Assembly (NCBI GenBank): GCA_038107835.1
Contig: JAYNHH010000016.1
Coordinates: forward strand, 1 to 50,818
Direction: 5' to 3'
Origin: MED-G116 sp038107835
GTDB taxonomy: Bacteria; Pseudomonadota; Alphaproteobacteria; Puniceispirillales; Puniceispirillaceae
DNA length: 50,818 nt
A program made the position numbers and the translations under genes. Position 1 is the first letter of the stretch. Every line of letters starts with the position of its first letter. Shown here piece after piece: positions 24,765 to 32,879 of this stretch. A model generated the notes under the pieces. It was not told the DNA's origin and did no database searches. It worked only from the letters and a program-made list of their open reading frames with translations.

Positions 24765-25478
24765 TTATCCGCGTCTCGCCCGTTCCTCGGCGATCAGGCG
24801 GCGCAATTCATCACCGCTGATGGCACCTGGAATGATGGTCGAGCCGATGATAAGCCCGGGTGTTCCGGAAATCTGCAATTGCTCGGCGGACATGCGTGTG
24901 CGGTTGATCACGGCGGCCGTTTCGGCGCTGCGCATGTCTCTTTGAAGTTGGTCGATGTCTGCACCGGCATCGCGCGCCGCTGCCAGAATCGTGTCCATCG
25001 AAATGGCACCGGGATTGGTCATCATGGTGACATGATATTGTGGGAACACACCCTGCATCTGGGTGGCGATTGCCGCCTGTGCTGCGACCATTGATGATTG
25101 CGACAGGATTGGAAACTCCTTGACCACGACGCGAATATCATCATCTTCGGCCAGCACTTCCTGAATGGGTCCGAACACGCGTTTGCAATAGCCGCAATTA
25201 TAGTCGCTGAATTCATAGATCACCAGCGAGCCATCCAGATTGCCAAGAACCGGATCGCCCTCGGACATTTCTAGAAATGCCAGCGCCGCCAGTTTCTGTT
25301 CCCGTTCCTCGCGCTCAGCCAATTGCTGCAGAGCATCGCGGATCACCCCGGGGTTTTCCTCGATATAGGTGCGGATCATCTCATCCAGCTTGGCTTTGTC
25401 GACTGATGTGAGATCAGCCTGCGCGGGGCTGGTCAGACTCATCATCATCAGGGCAAATAATCCACAAATTCGAAGCAT
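24765..25478 (-). CDS. DsbA-family periplasmic thiol oxidoreductase (Com1/ScsC-like)
   Basis: 237 residues. A signal peptide (1-21, ending PAQA) is followed by an N-terminal helical segment rich in Glu/Arg (about 28-70), of the kind found in trimeric ScsC-like proteins. The thioredoxin fold follows, with NCGYC (Cys95 and Cys98) and a cis-Pro loop SGTPGL. It acts in the periplasm as disulfide oxidase or isomerase; which one is not decided by sequence. ATG 25478 has AGAGGA about 8 bp upstream; the frame extends 39 codons further without a signal peptide. Located 59 bp upstream of aroQ on the same strand. Confidence 0.9.
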   Translation of the reverse strand: MLRICGLFALMMMSLTSPAQADLTSVDKAKLDEMIRTYIEENPGVIRDALQQLAEREEREQKLAALAFLEMSEGDPVLGNLDGSLVIYEFSDYNCGYCKRVFGPIQEVLAEDDDIRVVVKEFPILSQSSMVAAQAAIATQMQGVFPQYHVTMMTNPGAISMDTILAAARDAGADIDQLQRDMRSAETAAVINRTRMSAEQLQISGTPGLIIGSTIIPGAISGDELRRLIAEERARRG

Positions 25479-25601
25479 CTCAGAGTTCCTCTTGCCCGGT
25501 GGGGCCGTTTTATGCTGGACCGCGTTATAGCAACCGCAGCCAGCTTTGCCTAGCGGCAGAATCACCGCCGATAATCCGCCGTGCCGCGTTGGCAATTTCC
25601 A

Positions 25602-27086
25602 TCAGTTTTTCGGCTCGTAGCGGTAGATAATGTCATTGGCACGATTGCGCAGCGCATCGGAAAGATCACCGCGCCCAAGTGTGCGTTTGGCGAGCTGCAC
25701 AGCGCGGATGGTGTCACCTCGCAAAATGGCCTCATCCGCCAGGCTGAGGTCTGCATGGTTGATCTGTCCGGCCCTGCCATAGGCAATGCCAAGCTGGCGG
25801 TGCAGGAAGGCCCATTTAGGCTCACCTGTGCGGGCGTTGCTGATCACCTCGATGGCGCGTGGCAGGCGTGTCCTGTCGCCTGTCGCAATGAGTGCGCGCC
25901 CCAGCAGCAACTCGATCTGTGGGCTGTTGGGCCGCAGGCTGATGGCTGTCTCATAGGCTGCGGCTGCGGCGGAGGGCTGTGCCATCGACATCAGAATATC
26001 GCCCCGGAATTCATGGAAAAAGGGGTCCTGCGGCTGCGTTTCAATCAGGCTGTCGATGCGCTTGAGTGCGCCATTCAGGTCGCCGCGACGAAAAGCGGCA
26101 ATGGCATGGGCATAGGTTTGCAGATCGGGGTCGAGACCCTCACCATTGCTGTTCAGAACCGTCTGTGGGCGTTCTGTCCAGGCATAGAGCTTGGCTTTGA
26201 TCCGGCGGAATTTTTCTGCCAGCTCAGCCGATGGTTTGGTGTCGCTGTGTGGCGAGCTGTTCACATGGTCCTGATAGGTCTGCAGACGCTGCGCTGTCCC
26301 GGGGTGGGTCGAGTAATACTGAGATTGACGGGATTCGGGAAGGGCGCGCTGGCGCGCCATCCGGGCCATCATGTCACGCAGCCCTGCAGCAGAAATACCG
26401 GCATCATCAAGGAATGCCAGACCAAGTTCATCAGCAATTGCCTCGTTCCGGCGGACCGATGACAGAATATTGCGGTTCGCGCGGTCGGTGCCACCAACCA
26501 GAACGCCAGCCGCCGCGTCACCATGGCCACCGGCGGCGATCGCCACCGCGGCAATGGTCGCCAGTGCGGCAGCGGTTCCAGCCTGGCCCAGCGCCTCGTC
26601 AATCTGCTGCACATGTCCGGCCTTGAGATGCGCCAGCTCATGCGCCATCACCCCCAGAAAAAGCAATGGATCCTCAGCGCTCTCGATCAGGCCGGAATGG
26701 ACGTAGATCGTTCGCTTGCTCTGCACAAAGGCATTGACCCTGTTATCGAGGATGATCCGGACATCAATTGCCTCCGGGGCAAAACCCGCAACATTGATCA
26801 GCGGCGCGATCAGCTCGTCGACCCCAGCTTCTATTTCGGTGTCGCGAATCATGTTTGCCTGCGCGGGAAGGGTGGTGGCGAGACCGACAAGCAGGCCAAG
26901 AGCGCCCAGAACCATCCGCAGCAGGGCGAGGCGGATTTGCTTTGACGACCCCGCAGTCTGACCATGGCTCGCAGTCTGACCATTGGGGGTCCGGAGATGG
27001 GCAGTCTGAAGATGGAAAGCCAGTCTGTTCAAGACATCATTCCCTTTATGATCACGGGCATCGGCAATCCTAACATGCTGTAACAT
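25602..27086 (-). CDS. M48 family metalloprotease with TPR repeats (BepA-like)
   Basis: Up to 494 residues: a hydrophobic export signal (about 56-76, ending LPAQA), the M48 zinc motif HELAH (149-153) with RNEAIADELG supplying the third ligand, a glycine/alanine-rich membrane-active helix, then a C-terminal half of TPR-like helices (FRRGDLNGALKRIDSLIE, AAAAYETAISLRPNSPQ). Relatives act on outer-membrane protein assembly in the periplasm. The start is uncertain: 27086 gives an odd 55-residue leader encoded by short direct repeats, a TTG at 27032 has AAAGGG upstream, and ATG 26915 starts at the signal core but lacks a charged n-region. Confidence 0.88.
   Translation of the reverse strand: MLQHVRIADARDHKGNDVLNRLAFHLQTAHLRTPNGQTASHGQTAGSSKQIRLALLRMVLGALGLLVGLATTLPAQANMIRDTEIEAGVDELIAPLINVAGFAPEAIDVRIILDNRVNAFVQSKRTIYVHSGLIESAEDPLLFLGVMAHELAHLKAGHVQQIDEALGQAGTAAALATIAAVAIAAGGHGDAAAGVLVGGTDRANRNILSSVRRNEAIADELGLAFLDDAGISAAGLRDMMARMARQRALPESRQSQYYSTHPGTAQRLQTYQDHVNSSPHSDTKPSAELAEKFRRIKAKLYAWTERPQTVLNSNGEGLDPDLQTYAHAIAAFRRGDLNGALKRIDSLIETQPQDPFFHEFRGDILMSMAQPSAAAAAYETAISLRPNSPQIELLLGRALIATGDRTRLPRAIEVISNARTGEPKWAFLHRQLGIAYGRAGQINHADLSLADEAILRGDTIRAVQLAKRTLGRGDLSDALRNRANDIIYRYEPKN
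26953..27013. repeat. 13-bp direct repeats in the 5' leader of the M48 gene
   Basis: GCAGTCTGACCAT occurs at 26953-26965 and 26971-26983, with a variant GCAGTCTGAAGAT at 27001-27013. On the coding strand they give repeated HGQTA-like units (or an untranslated leader, depending on the true start). Confidence 0.75.
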
Positions 27087-27234
27087 ATCGGGCTGCCCCT
27101 GTTTTCGCTAGCCCATGAATCTGGCGGAACTGTGGCCTTTTTGATCGGACTTTGCTAAGAAACCGGCTGACTTTTCTGTTGCGCCGCTGAGCGGTGTCTT
27201 TCATTTTGCTGACAAGATCGAGGTGGCACTCCAG

Positions 27235-28413
27235 ATGGCCCTAAAAGTTTCGACGACCAGTCGCATTCCCCCGTTTCTGGCGATGGAGATGATGAACGCA
27301 ACGCGTGACCTTGAGGCCGGCGGTGCCGATCTGGTGCATCTGGAAATTGGCCAGCCCTCGACGCCGCCACCGCCTGCGGTTCTGCAGGCACTGTCGAAAT
27401 CACTGGGTACCACCCAGACACATGGCTATTCGGTGGCCTTTGGCGAGATGCCTTTGCGTCGGCGCATTGCAGCGCATTACGGGGATTGGTATGGCCATCG
27501 TCCCGATCCTGCCAATATTGCCGTGACGCTTGGCTCATCCCTTGGCTTTGCGCTGGCTTTTCTGGGGGCATTTGACCGGGGTGACCGGATTGCCCTCGCC
27601 AATCCGGGCTATCCTGCCTACCGTAATCTGATGATGGCGCTTGGGCTGGAGCCTGTGCTGCTGCCGTCACGTGCGGCCGAGGGGTGGGTGCCACAGCTTG
27701 AGGCATTGGCAAGTGGGGGCGATCTGCCTGATGGGTTGCTGCTGGCCAGCCCGGCAAACCCCACCGGCGTGGTGATGAGCGATGCTGACGTAAAGCATAT
27801 CTGCCGCTGGTGTGATGCCAATGGCGTGCGTCTGATCATGGATGAGATTTATCATGGCTTGACCTTTGATACGCGGCCGACATCAGCTCTGCTGCATAGC
27901 GACAGCGCGATCGTGGTTAATTCCTTTTCAAAATATTTCTGCATGACTGGCTGGCGGCTTGGCTGGATGATCCTGCCAGATGATTTGCTGGAAATCACCG
28001 AACGCCTGGCCCAGAACCTCTATATTGGGCCATCGCGCCCGATGCAGGAAGGCGCAATGGCGGCCTTCGATGATTATGATACGCTCGACCGGAATGTTCT
28101 GCGTTATCGCGAGAATCGCGATGTCCTGCTCCGCGATCTGCCTCCTGAATTTCTAGGCGATATGGCTCCGGCCGATGGTGCTTTCTACATCTATGCTGAT
28201 CTGACGCAACTCTCGGAGACGGTTTTGAACTCAGTCGATTTTGCCGATGCGCTGCTGCGAGAGGCGCATGTTGCCTGCACGCCAGGAGTGGATTTTGACC
28301 AGGAGCTTGGTCATCAGCACCTACGGCTCTCCTATGCCGGCAGCACAGAGGACATGAAAGAAGCCAGCCGTCGGATCAACAGCTGGCTTCCTTCCTATCT
28401 GAAAAATCTCTAG
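27235..28413 (+). CDS. PLP-dependent aminotransferase, class I/II
   Basis: 392 residues of fold type I: GIGQP-like LEIGQPSTPPP, SLGFALAF, NPGYPAYRN, SPANPTGVV, MDEIYHGLTF and the Schiff-base lysine in NSFSKYFCMTGWRLGW (Lys233). The C-terminal Arg that binds the substrate carboxylate is in HLRLSYAGS. It probably transaminates an amino acid such as aspartate, alanine or an aromatic amino acid; the substrate cannot be told. ATG 27235 has GAGGTGG about 8 bp upstream, better than the GTG four codons earlier. Its TAG stop shares CTAG with the convergent rne stop. Confidence 0.9.
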   Translation: MALKVSTTSRIPPFLAMEMMNATRDLEAGGADLVHLEIGQPSTPPPPAVLQALSKSLGTTQTHGYSVAFGEMPLRRRIAAHYGDWYGHRPDPANIAVTLGSSLGFALAFLGAFDRGDRIALANPGYPAYRNLMMALGLEPVLLPSRAAEGWVPQLEALASGGDLPDGLLLASPANPTGVVMSDADVKHICRWCDANGVRLIMDEIYHGLTFDTRPTSALLHSDSAIVVNSFSKYFCMTGWRLGWMILPDDLLEITERLAQNLYIGPSRPMQEGAMAAFDDYDTLDRNVLRYRENRDVLLRDLPPEFLGDMAPADGAFYIYADLTQLSETVLNSVDFADALLREAHVACTPGVDFDQELGHQHLRLSYAGSTEDMKEASRRINSWLPSYLKNL

Positions 28414-30857
28414 CCGCGGCTCCACCAGCCGCGTTTGCGACCTTCGGGCTTGGCCTCGCCAACCTCGATCACATCCTGCGGCACCGAGCTGATTGGCGCC
28501 CGCTGTGTCTCGTCAGCGGATGCGTCACTGCCCACTGCCTCATTGGTGACAGGTGCCGGCTCACCAGCATCATCGACAGCTGCAGCTTTAGGTACCGCTT
28601 TTTTACGCGCAGCCTTCTTCGCGGTTGCCTTCTTCGCTTTTTTCGCAGAGCCTGCCTTGGCGGCGGGGGCTTTTTTGCGGGTTTGCTTCGGCGTATCCTC
28701 CTCACCGCTTTCAGCCGCATCTGCTGCCACATCGACAGCCGCCGCTTTGGGTGCCGCTTTCTTGCGGGCGCGGCCCTTCGGTTTTGCCGGCTTGGCATCG
28801 CCTGCGGAGTCGGTGTCGGTCGACGTGGTGCCGGCATCTGCTCCAGCACTCTCTACAGTTTCGTCCCCAGCTGTCTCGTTACCGGCATCGCCGCTCATTA
28901 CCTTGCGGCCACGGCCACGGCCACCGCGGGCGGCTTTGGCCGGTTTGGTGTCCGCCTCGTCCTCACCGGCCTGATCAACTGCAGGGGTGCCATCGTTCTG
29001 GTCTGCCACAGTGGCGTCAGTTGCTGTGCCGTTTTCGGCTGCCTCGGCACTGTTCTGATTATTCTCCGACTCGCCGCCGCGCCGCCGCCGCCTGCGGCCA
29101 CCCCGTCGGCCGCGCTTGCGCCGCTTTGGCTGCTCATCATCTGATGGCGTGTCCTCTTCACCAGCGACAGCATCCACCGTTTCATCTTCATTCTCGCTGC
29201 TGGCCTCGGCCTTGGCCCGGCGGTTGCTGTTTGCCGCCTGCTGTTTCTTGCCCTGCCAGCCTACGCGCTCGACCCGATAGTCAGGGGCGATCAGGCTGTC
29301 ATCCGAGAGCAGAACGATCTGCAGGCCATAACGCGCTTCCAGATCGGCCACGGATGTCCGCTTGTGATTCAGGATGAACAGGGCAACATCACGATGCATG
29401 GTGACGTGCAGTTCGTCCATCTTGCCCTTCTGTGCCTCTTCCTCGATGATCCGCAGCATCTGCATGGCTGCAGTTTCAATCGACCTGACGCGGCCGGTTC
29501 CTTCACAATGAGGGCACAGATTGCTGATTGATTCATTGAAACTCAACCGGAGCCGCTGCCGTGACATTTCCAGCAGGCCGAAATGGCTGATCGAGCCGAT
29601 CTGGATGCGCGCGCGGTCATTTCGCATCGCTTCTTTCATCCGGCGCTCAACAGCGTTCTGGTTGCGGTTTTCTTCCATATCGATGAAATCGACGACAATC
29701 AGGCCAGACAGATCACGCAACCGCAGTTGGCGCGCCAATTCGTCAGCTGCCTCAAGATTGGTTTTCAGCGCAGTTTCCTCGATGTTGCGCTCGCGGGTTG
29801 ACCGCCCGGAATTGACGTCGACGGCCACCAGCGCCTCGGTCTGATTGATTACCAGATACCCACCTGATTTCAGAGTTACCTGCGGGCTGTGAATGGTTTC
29901 CATCTGGTTTTCCGCGCCATAACGCTGGAAAACCGGCTGATCACCCTCATATTTCTGGACCTTCTTTACATGGCTGGGGATCAGCATCTTCATGTGCGAC
30001 CGCGCCGTCTTGTAGGCTTCCTCGCCATCAACCAGAATTTCCTCAACCTCGCTTGTATAGAGATCGCGGATTGAGCGTTTGATCAGATTGCCCTCTTCAT
30101 GGATCACCGATGGGGCCTGTGACTCCAGCGTGCGGCTGCGGATATCATCCCACAATTTCGACAGATAGGCATAATCACGGGCGATCTCGGCTTTTGTGCG
30201 TTTGGCACCGGCGGTGCGAACGATCACCGCCATGCCGGCAGGCACATCCAATCCGCCAACAACGGTTTTCAGCCGCTTGCGATCGGCCATGTTGGTAATT
30301 TTCCGGCTGACGCCACCACCTCTGCTTGAGTTTGGCATCAGCACGCAATAGCGGCCTGCCAGCGACAGATAGGTGGTCAGTGCGGCACCCTTGTTGCCGC
30401 GCTCTTCCTTGACTACCTGCACAAGCATGATCTGCTTGCGGGAAATCACTTCCTGAATCTTGTATTTTCGAACCTGTCGGCGCGGGCGGATATCATCATC
30501 ATCGGGGCCGTCACCGCCAACGGTTTCGGGCGTGCCATCAGCCTCAGCCTCGGAGTCATCCTCCGCATTTTCGGCGATTTCGGCTTCGATCAGCGCTTCA
30601 CGATCCTCGACGGGGATCCGGTAATAGTCAGGGTGGATTTCACTAAATGCGAGGAATCCCTGGCGATTACCGCCATATTCAACAAATGCCGCCTGCAGGG
30701 AAGGCTCAACCCGGGTCACTCTGGCCAGGTAGACATTTCCCTTCAACTGTCTGCGGTTTTTTGCCTCGTAATCAAAATCCTCAATGCGGGTGCCGCTTAG
30801 CAACACCACCCGCGTTTCTTCGGGCTGGCGTGCATCGATCAATAATCGTTTTGTCAT
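28410..30857 (-). CDS. rne: Ribonuclease E/G family endoribonuclease with long charged tail
   Basis: 815 residues opening MTKRLLIDARQPEETRVVLL. The S1 domain carries an acidic insertion (about residues 90-125, EAEIAENAEDDSEAEADG), common in alphaproteobacterial RNase E. The catalytic DNase-I-like domain has VDVNSGRSTRERNIEETALKTN and VVDFIDME. The zinc-link NLCPHCEGTGRV (about 446-457) joins the subunits of the tetramer. The C-terminal third is disordered: acidic stretches, RRRRR blocks, and a Lys/Ala-rich part resembling histone H1 (AKKAKKATAKKAARKKA), ending GWWSRG. It processes rRNA and tRNA and starts mRNA decay, and the tail likely binds RNA and degradosome partners. RBS GGAG lies 12 bp upstream. 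Confidence 0.95.
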   Translation of the reverse strand: MTKRLLIDARQPEETRVVLLSGTRIEDFDYEAKNRRQLKGNVYLARVTRVEPSLQAAFVEYGGNRQGFLAFSEIHPDYYRIPVEDREALIEAEIAENAEDDSEAEADGTPETVGGDGPDDDDIRPRRQVRKYKIQEVISRKQIMLVQVVKEERGNKGAALTTYLSLAGRYCVLMPNSSRGGGVSRKITNMADRKRLKTVVGGLDVPAGMAVIVRTAGAKRTKAEIARDYAYLSKLWDDIRSRTLESQAPSVIHEEGNLIKRSIRDLYTSEVEEILVDGEEAYKTARSHMKMLIPSHVKKVQKYEGDQPVFQRYGAENQMETIHSPQVTLKSGGYLVINQTEALVAVDVNSGRSTRERNIEETALKTNLEAADELARQLRLRDLSGLIVVDFIDMEENRNQNAVERRMKEAMRNDRARIQIGSISHFGLLEMSRQRLRLSFNESISNLCPHCEGTGRVRSIETAAMQMLRIIEEEAQKGKMDELHVTMHRDVALFILNHKRTSVADLEARYGLQIVLLSDDSLIAPDYRVERVGWQGKKQQAANSNRRAKAEASSENEDETVDAVAGEEDTPSDDEQPKRRKRGRRGGRRRRRRGGESENNQNSAEAAENGTATDATVADQNDGTPAVDQAGEDEADTKPAKAARGGRGRGRKVMSGDAGNETAGDETVESAGADAGTTSTDTDSAGDAKPAKPKGRARKKAAPKAAAVDVAADAAESGEEDTPKQTRKKAPAAKAGSAKKAKKATAKKAARKKAVPKAAAVDDAGEPAPVTNEAVGSDASADETQRAPISSVPQDVIEVGEAKPEGRKRGWWSRG

Positions 30858-31397
30858 TATGGTGTCTTTCTCCGGTCAGGCGCGCATCTTTGCTGTTATT
30901 TACGGCAGAATTTTGCGCGCGCGACAGGTACAGTGAAACCGGGACGCCAGCCGAGATGTCAGGCAACGGTGAGCCAGCACTGCGCGGGTCTCTCGTTTGC
31001 ATTGGTGACATTAAATTGGTCATCGGTGGGTCCGGTGTTAGAGTTTCGTCGTTTTCGCTGGCTGGGCCCATTCATCTGGTCAGTCGCGGGACGGGCATTC
31101 CGTCTGGCATAACTGCAGGGCCGAACCACCCAGCGGGTAATTCAATGGCAGGCGTGCCTGATCATGATTTTCATGTACCAATTGCACACCAACGCGCCGA
31201 CTATACACACCCATTAACCAAAATGCCAACAAGGATAGTTTTGAAAATTCAATTCGCCCTGTTTTCTGCGGCTGGGGCGGGCTTTGCTGTGGGCTTGCCA
31301 GACCGGTGGTTTTTCGCTGTCAGCATGAAGCCTGCTGCGTTGTCGTGGATAAAAAACAAAAACTGGGCTATGGAAGCTGGCGGCAATCCGGTAAGGT
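30858..31397. promoter_or_regulatory. Divergent intergenic region, rne / amidase
   Basis: About 540 bp without a supported gene. It must hold both promoters. The rne side is long enough for an autoregulatory 5' leader as known for E. coli rne, but I see no conserved structure. An AT-rich block at about 31180-31260 (TTAACCAAAAT, GTTTTGAAAATTCAATTC) is the likeliest promoter area. Short frames here have no family features. Confidence 0.4.
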
Positions 31398-31502
31398 ATG
31401 GCCGAGACAGATCAGCAAAAAGACAGTGGCTTCAGCCCCTTTGATGAGCGCTTTATCAACAAATGCCCCGATTGCCCCCAGTCTGGCCAAGGCCACGGAT
31501 AA
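31398..31502 (+). CDS. Possible 33-34-codon peptide with CPDC motif, abutting the amidase gene
   Basis: ATG 31398 to TAA 31500-31502 encodes 34 residues including FSPFDERFINKCPDCPQSG. The stop is immediately followed by the amidase ATG at 31503. AAGG directly precedes the ATG, which is too close for an ideal RBS. The two closely spaced cysteines suggest metal or redox chemistry, but there is no family recognition. It may be a leader peptide coupled to amidase translation, or chance. Both readings rest on position and composition only. Confidence 0.3.
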   Translation: MAETDQQKDSGFSPFDERFINKCPDCPQSGQGHG

Positions 31503-32864
31503 ATGATGGATAAAGGGCAGACATTGACCCGTTTGACCAGCTTGTTGCCGGCATCGCTGCTCGCCATGCTGATGTTCGTCCAACTCTGCATGGCAGGCGC
31601 TGTCAATGCTGCCGAAAATGGGCTGACGGCGCTGCGGCTCGGATCCGTCAGCGTTGATGGACAGCCGGCGCTGCGGCTGGTCGTTGAGACCAGCACCCCG
31701 GCGACGGTCAAGATGTCGCTGCTGAGCGCGCCTTACCGGCTGGTAATCGACATGCGCGATGTTGCCTGGCAGATTGACTCCCTGCCAAAGAAGGGCCGTC
31801 TCGACAGATCGCCTGCTACCGCCTATCGCTTTGGCCAGCCGGAGCCAGGGACCGGACGGCTTGTCATCGAGATGGACTCACCGGCTGCACCAATTCGGGC
31901 CTTTGCCTTGCCGCCAAACAAGGGCGGACACCGCCTTGTCATCGATATGGCGGATAATGGCAGGACGGCCTTCCAAGTGGCAGCTGCGGCATTGCGCGAC
32001 AGCAAGCCGATCCAATTCGGGGGGGCTGAACTGACGAATGACCAGCGTGCTGTGGGCGCTGAAACGAAAATGGTGGCCTCGGCGATCACACCGCCCATAC
32101 CGAAACCAAAACAGGCAAAGCCGGCGGTAACGGTCACTCCGGCAGTGGCTGTTCCAAAACCGCAGAAACGGCCAAATCGCTGGGTCGTCTTCATTGATGC
32201 GGGACATGGTGGCAAGGATCCGGGTGCCATTGGGCGGGCTGGCACGAAGGAAAAGGACATCACGCTGGCTGCTGCTATCGAACTTGCGCGCCAGCTCCGG
32301 GGAACCGGACAAATCCGGGCGGTGCTGTCGCGCAGGGATGACAGATATCTCAAACTGCGCCAGCGGATCAAACTGGCCCGGGCGCAGAATGCTGATCTGT
32401 TTGTCTCGCTGCATGCGGACTCGGCGGCGTCAAAATCAGCGCGGGGCATGTCCGTTTTCACCCTGTCTGAGACCGCCTCGGACAAGGAAGCCGCGGCGCT
32501 GGCCCGTAATGAGAACAAGGCTGACCTGATTGGTGGGCCGGATCTGGGTGTCGAGGATCCAGAGGCGGCAAATGAATTGCTGCGCATGTTTCAGCGTGAG
32601 TCAATGAACCAGTCGACACATTTTGCCGGGAAAATTCTGCAGGAAATCAGGGATATGCCCGGGGGCGACAAACGTGGCCATCGTTTTGCCGGATTTGCTG
32701 TGTTAAAAGCTCCTGATATGCCGTCGGTACTCGTCGAGATGGGGTTTCTGTCGAACCGTGAGGATGAGGCAAACCTCAATCGAAAATCCTACCGGCGCAA
32801 ACTGGCCGGGCGGCTGACAGGGGCGATAGTGAGATATCTTGAAGAGTTTGGACCGGAAATCTGA
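31503..32864 (+). CDS. N-acetylmuramoyl-L-alanine amidase with N-terminal AMIN domain
   Basis: 453 residues. A signal peptide (to about residue 36, ending AVNAA) leads to a beta-sandwich AMIN domain (LRLGSVSVDGQPALRLVVET ... YRLVIDMRDVAW), a Pro/Lys-rich linker, and the Amidase_3 zinc domain with VFIDAGHGGKDPGAIG, LFVSLHADS and VLVEMGFLSN. It cleaves the bond between MurNAc and the stem peptide in the periplasm during cell separation (AmiC type). The ATG at 31503 abuts the preceding small ORF stop. An internal TTG after AAAGGG (about 31524) is an alternative that also keeps the signal peptide. PBP1A follows after 15 bp. Confidence 0.93.
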   Translation: MMDKGQTLTRLTSLLPASLLAMLMFVQLCMAGAVNAAENGLTALRLGSVSVDGQPALRLVVETSTPATVKMSLLSAPYRLVIDMRDVAWQIDSLPKKGRLDRSPATAYRFGQPEPGTGRLVIEMDSPAAPIRAFALPPNKGGHRLVIDMADNGRTAFQVAAAALRDSKPIQFGGAELTNDQRAVGAETKMVASAITPPIPKPKQAKPAVTVTPAVAVPKPQKRPNRWVVFIDAGHGGKDPGAIGRAGTKEKDITLAAAIELARQLRGTGQIRAVLSRRDDRYLKLRQRIKLARAQNADLFVSLHADSAASKSARGMSVFTLSETASDKEAAALARNENKADLIGGPDLGVEDPEAANELLRMFQRESMNQSTHFAGKILQEIRDMPGGDKRGHRFAGFAVLKAPDMPSVLVEMGFLSNREDEANLNRKSYRRKLAGRLTGAIVRYLEEFGPEI

Positions 32865-32879
32865 CAGGCTTGCTGAGTG

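Noticed and set aside
30647..31444. 265-codon plus-strand open frame spanning the rne 5' end and intergenic region
   Set aside because: Its first third is antisense to conserved rne codons and the rest has no recognisable domain or RBS.
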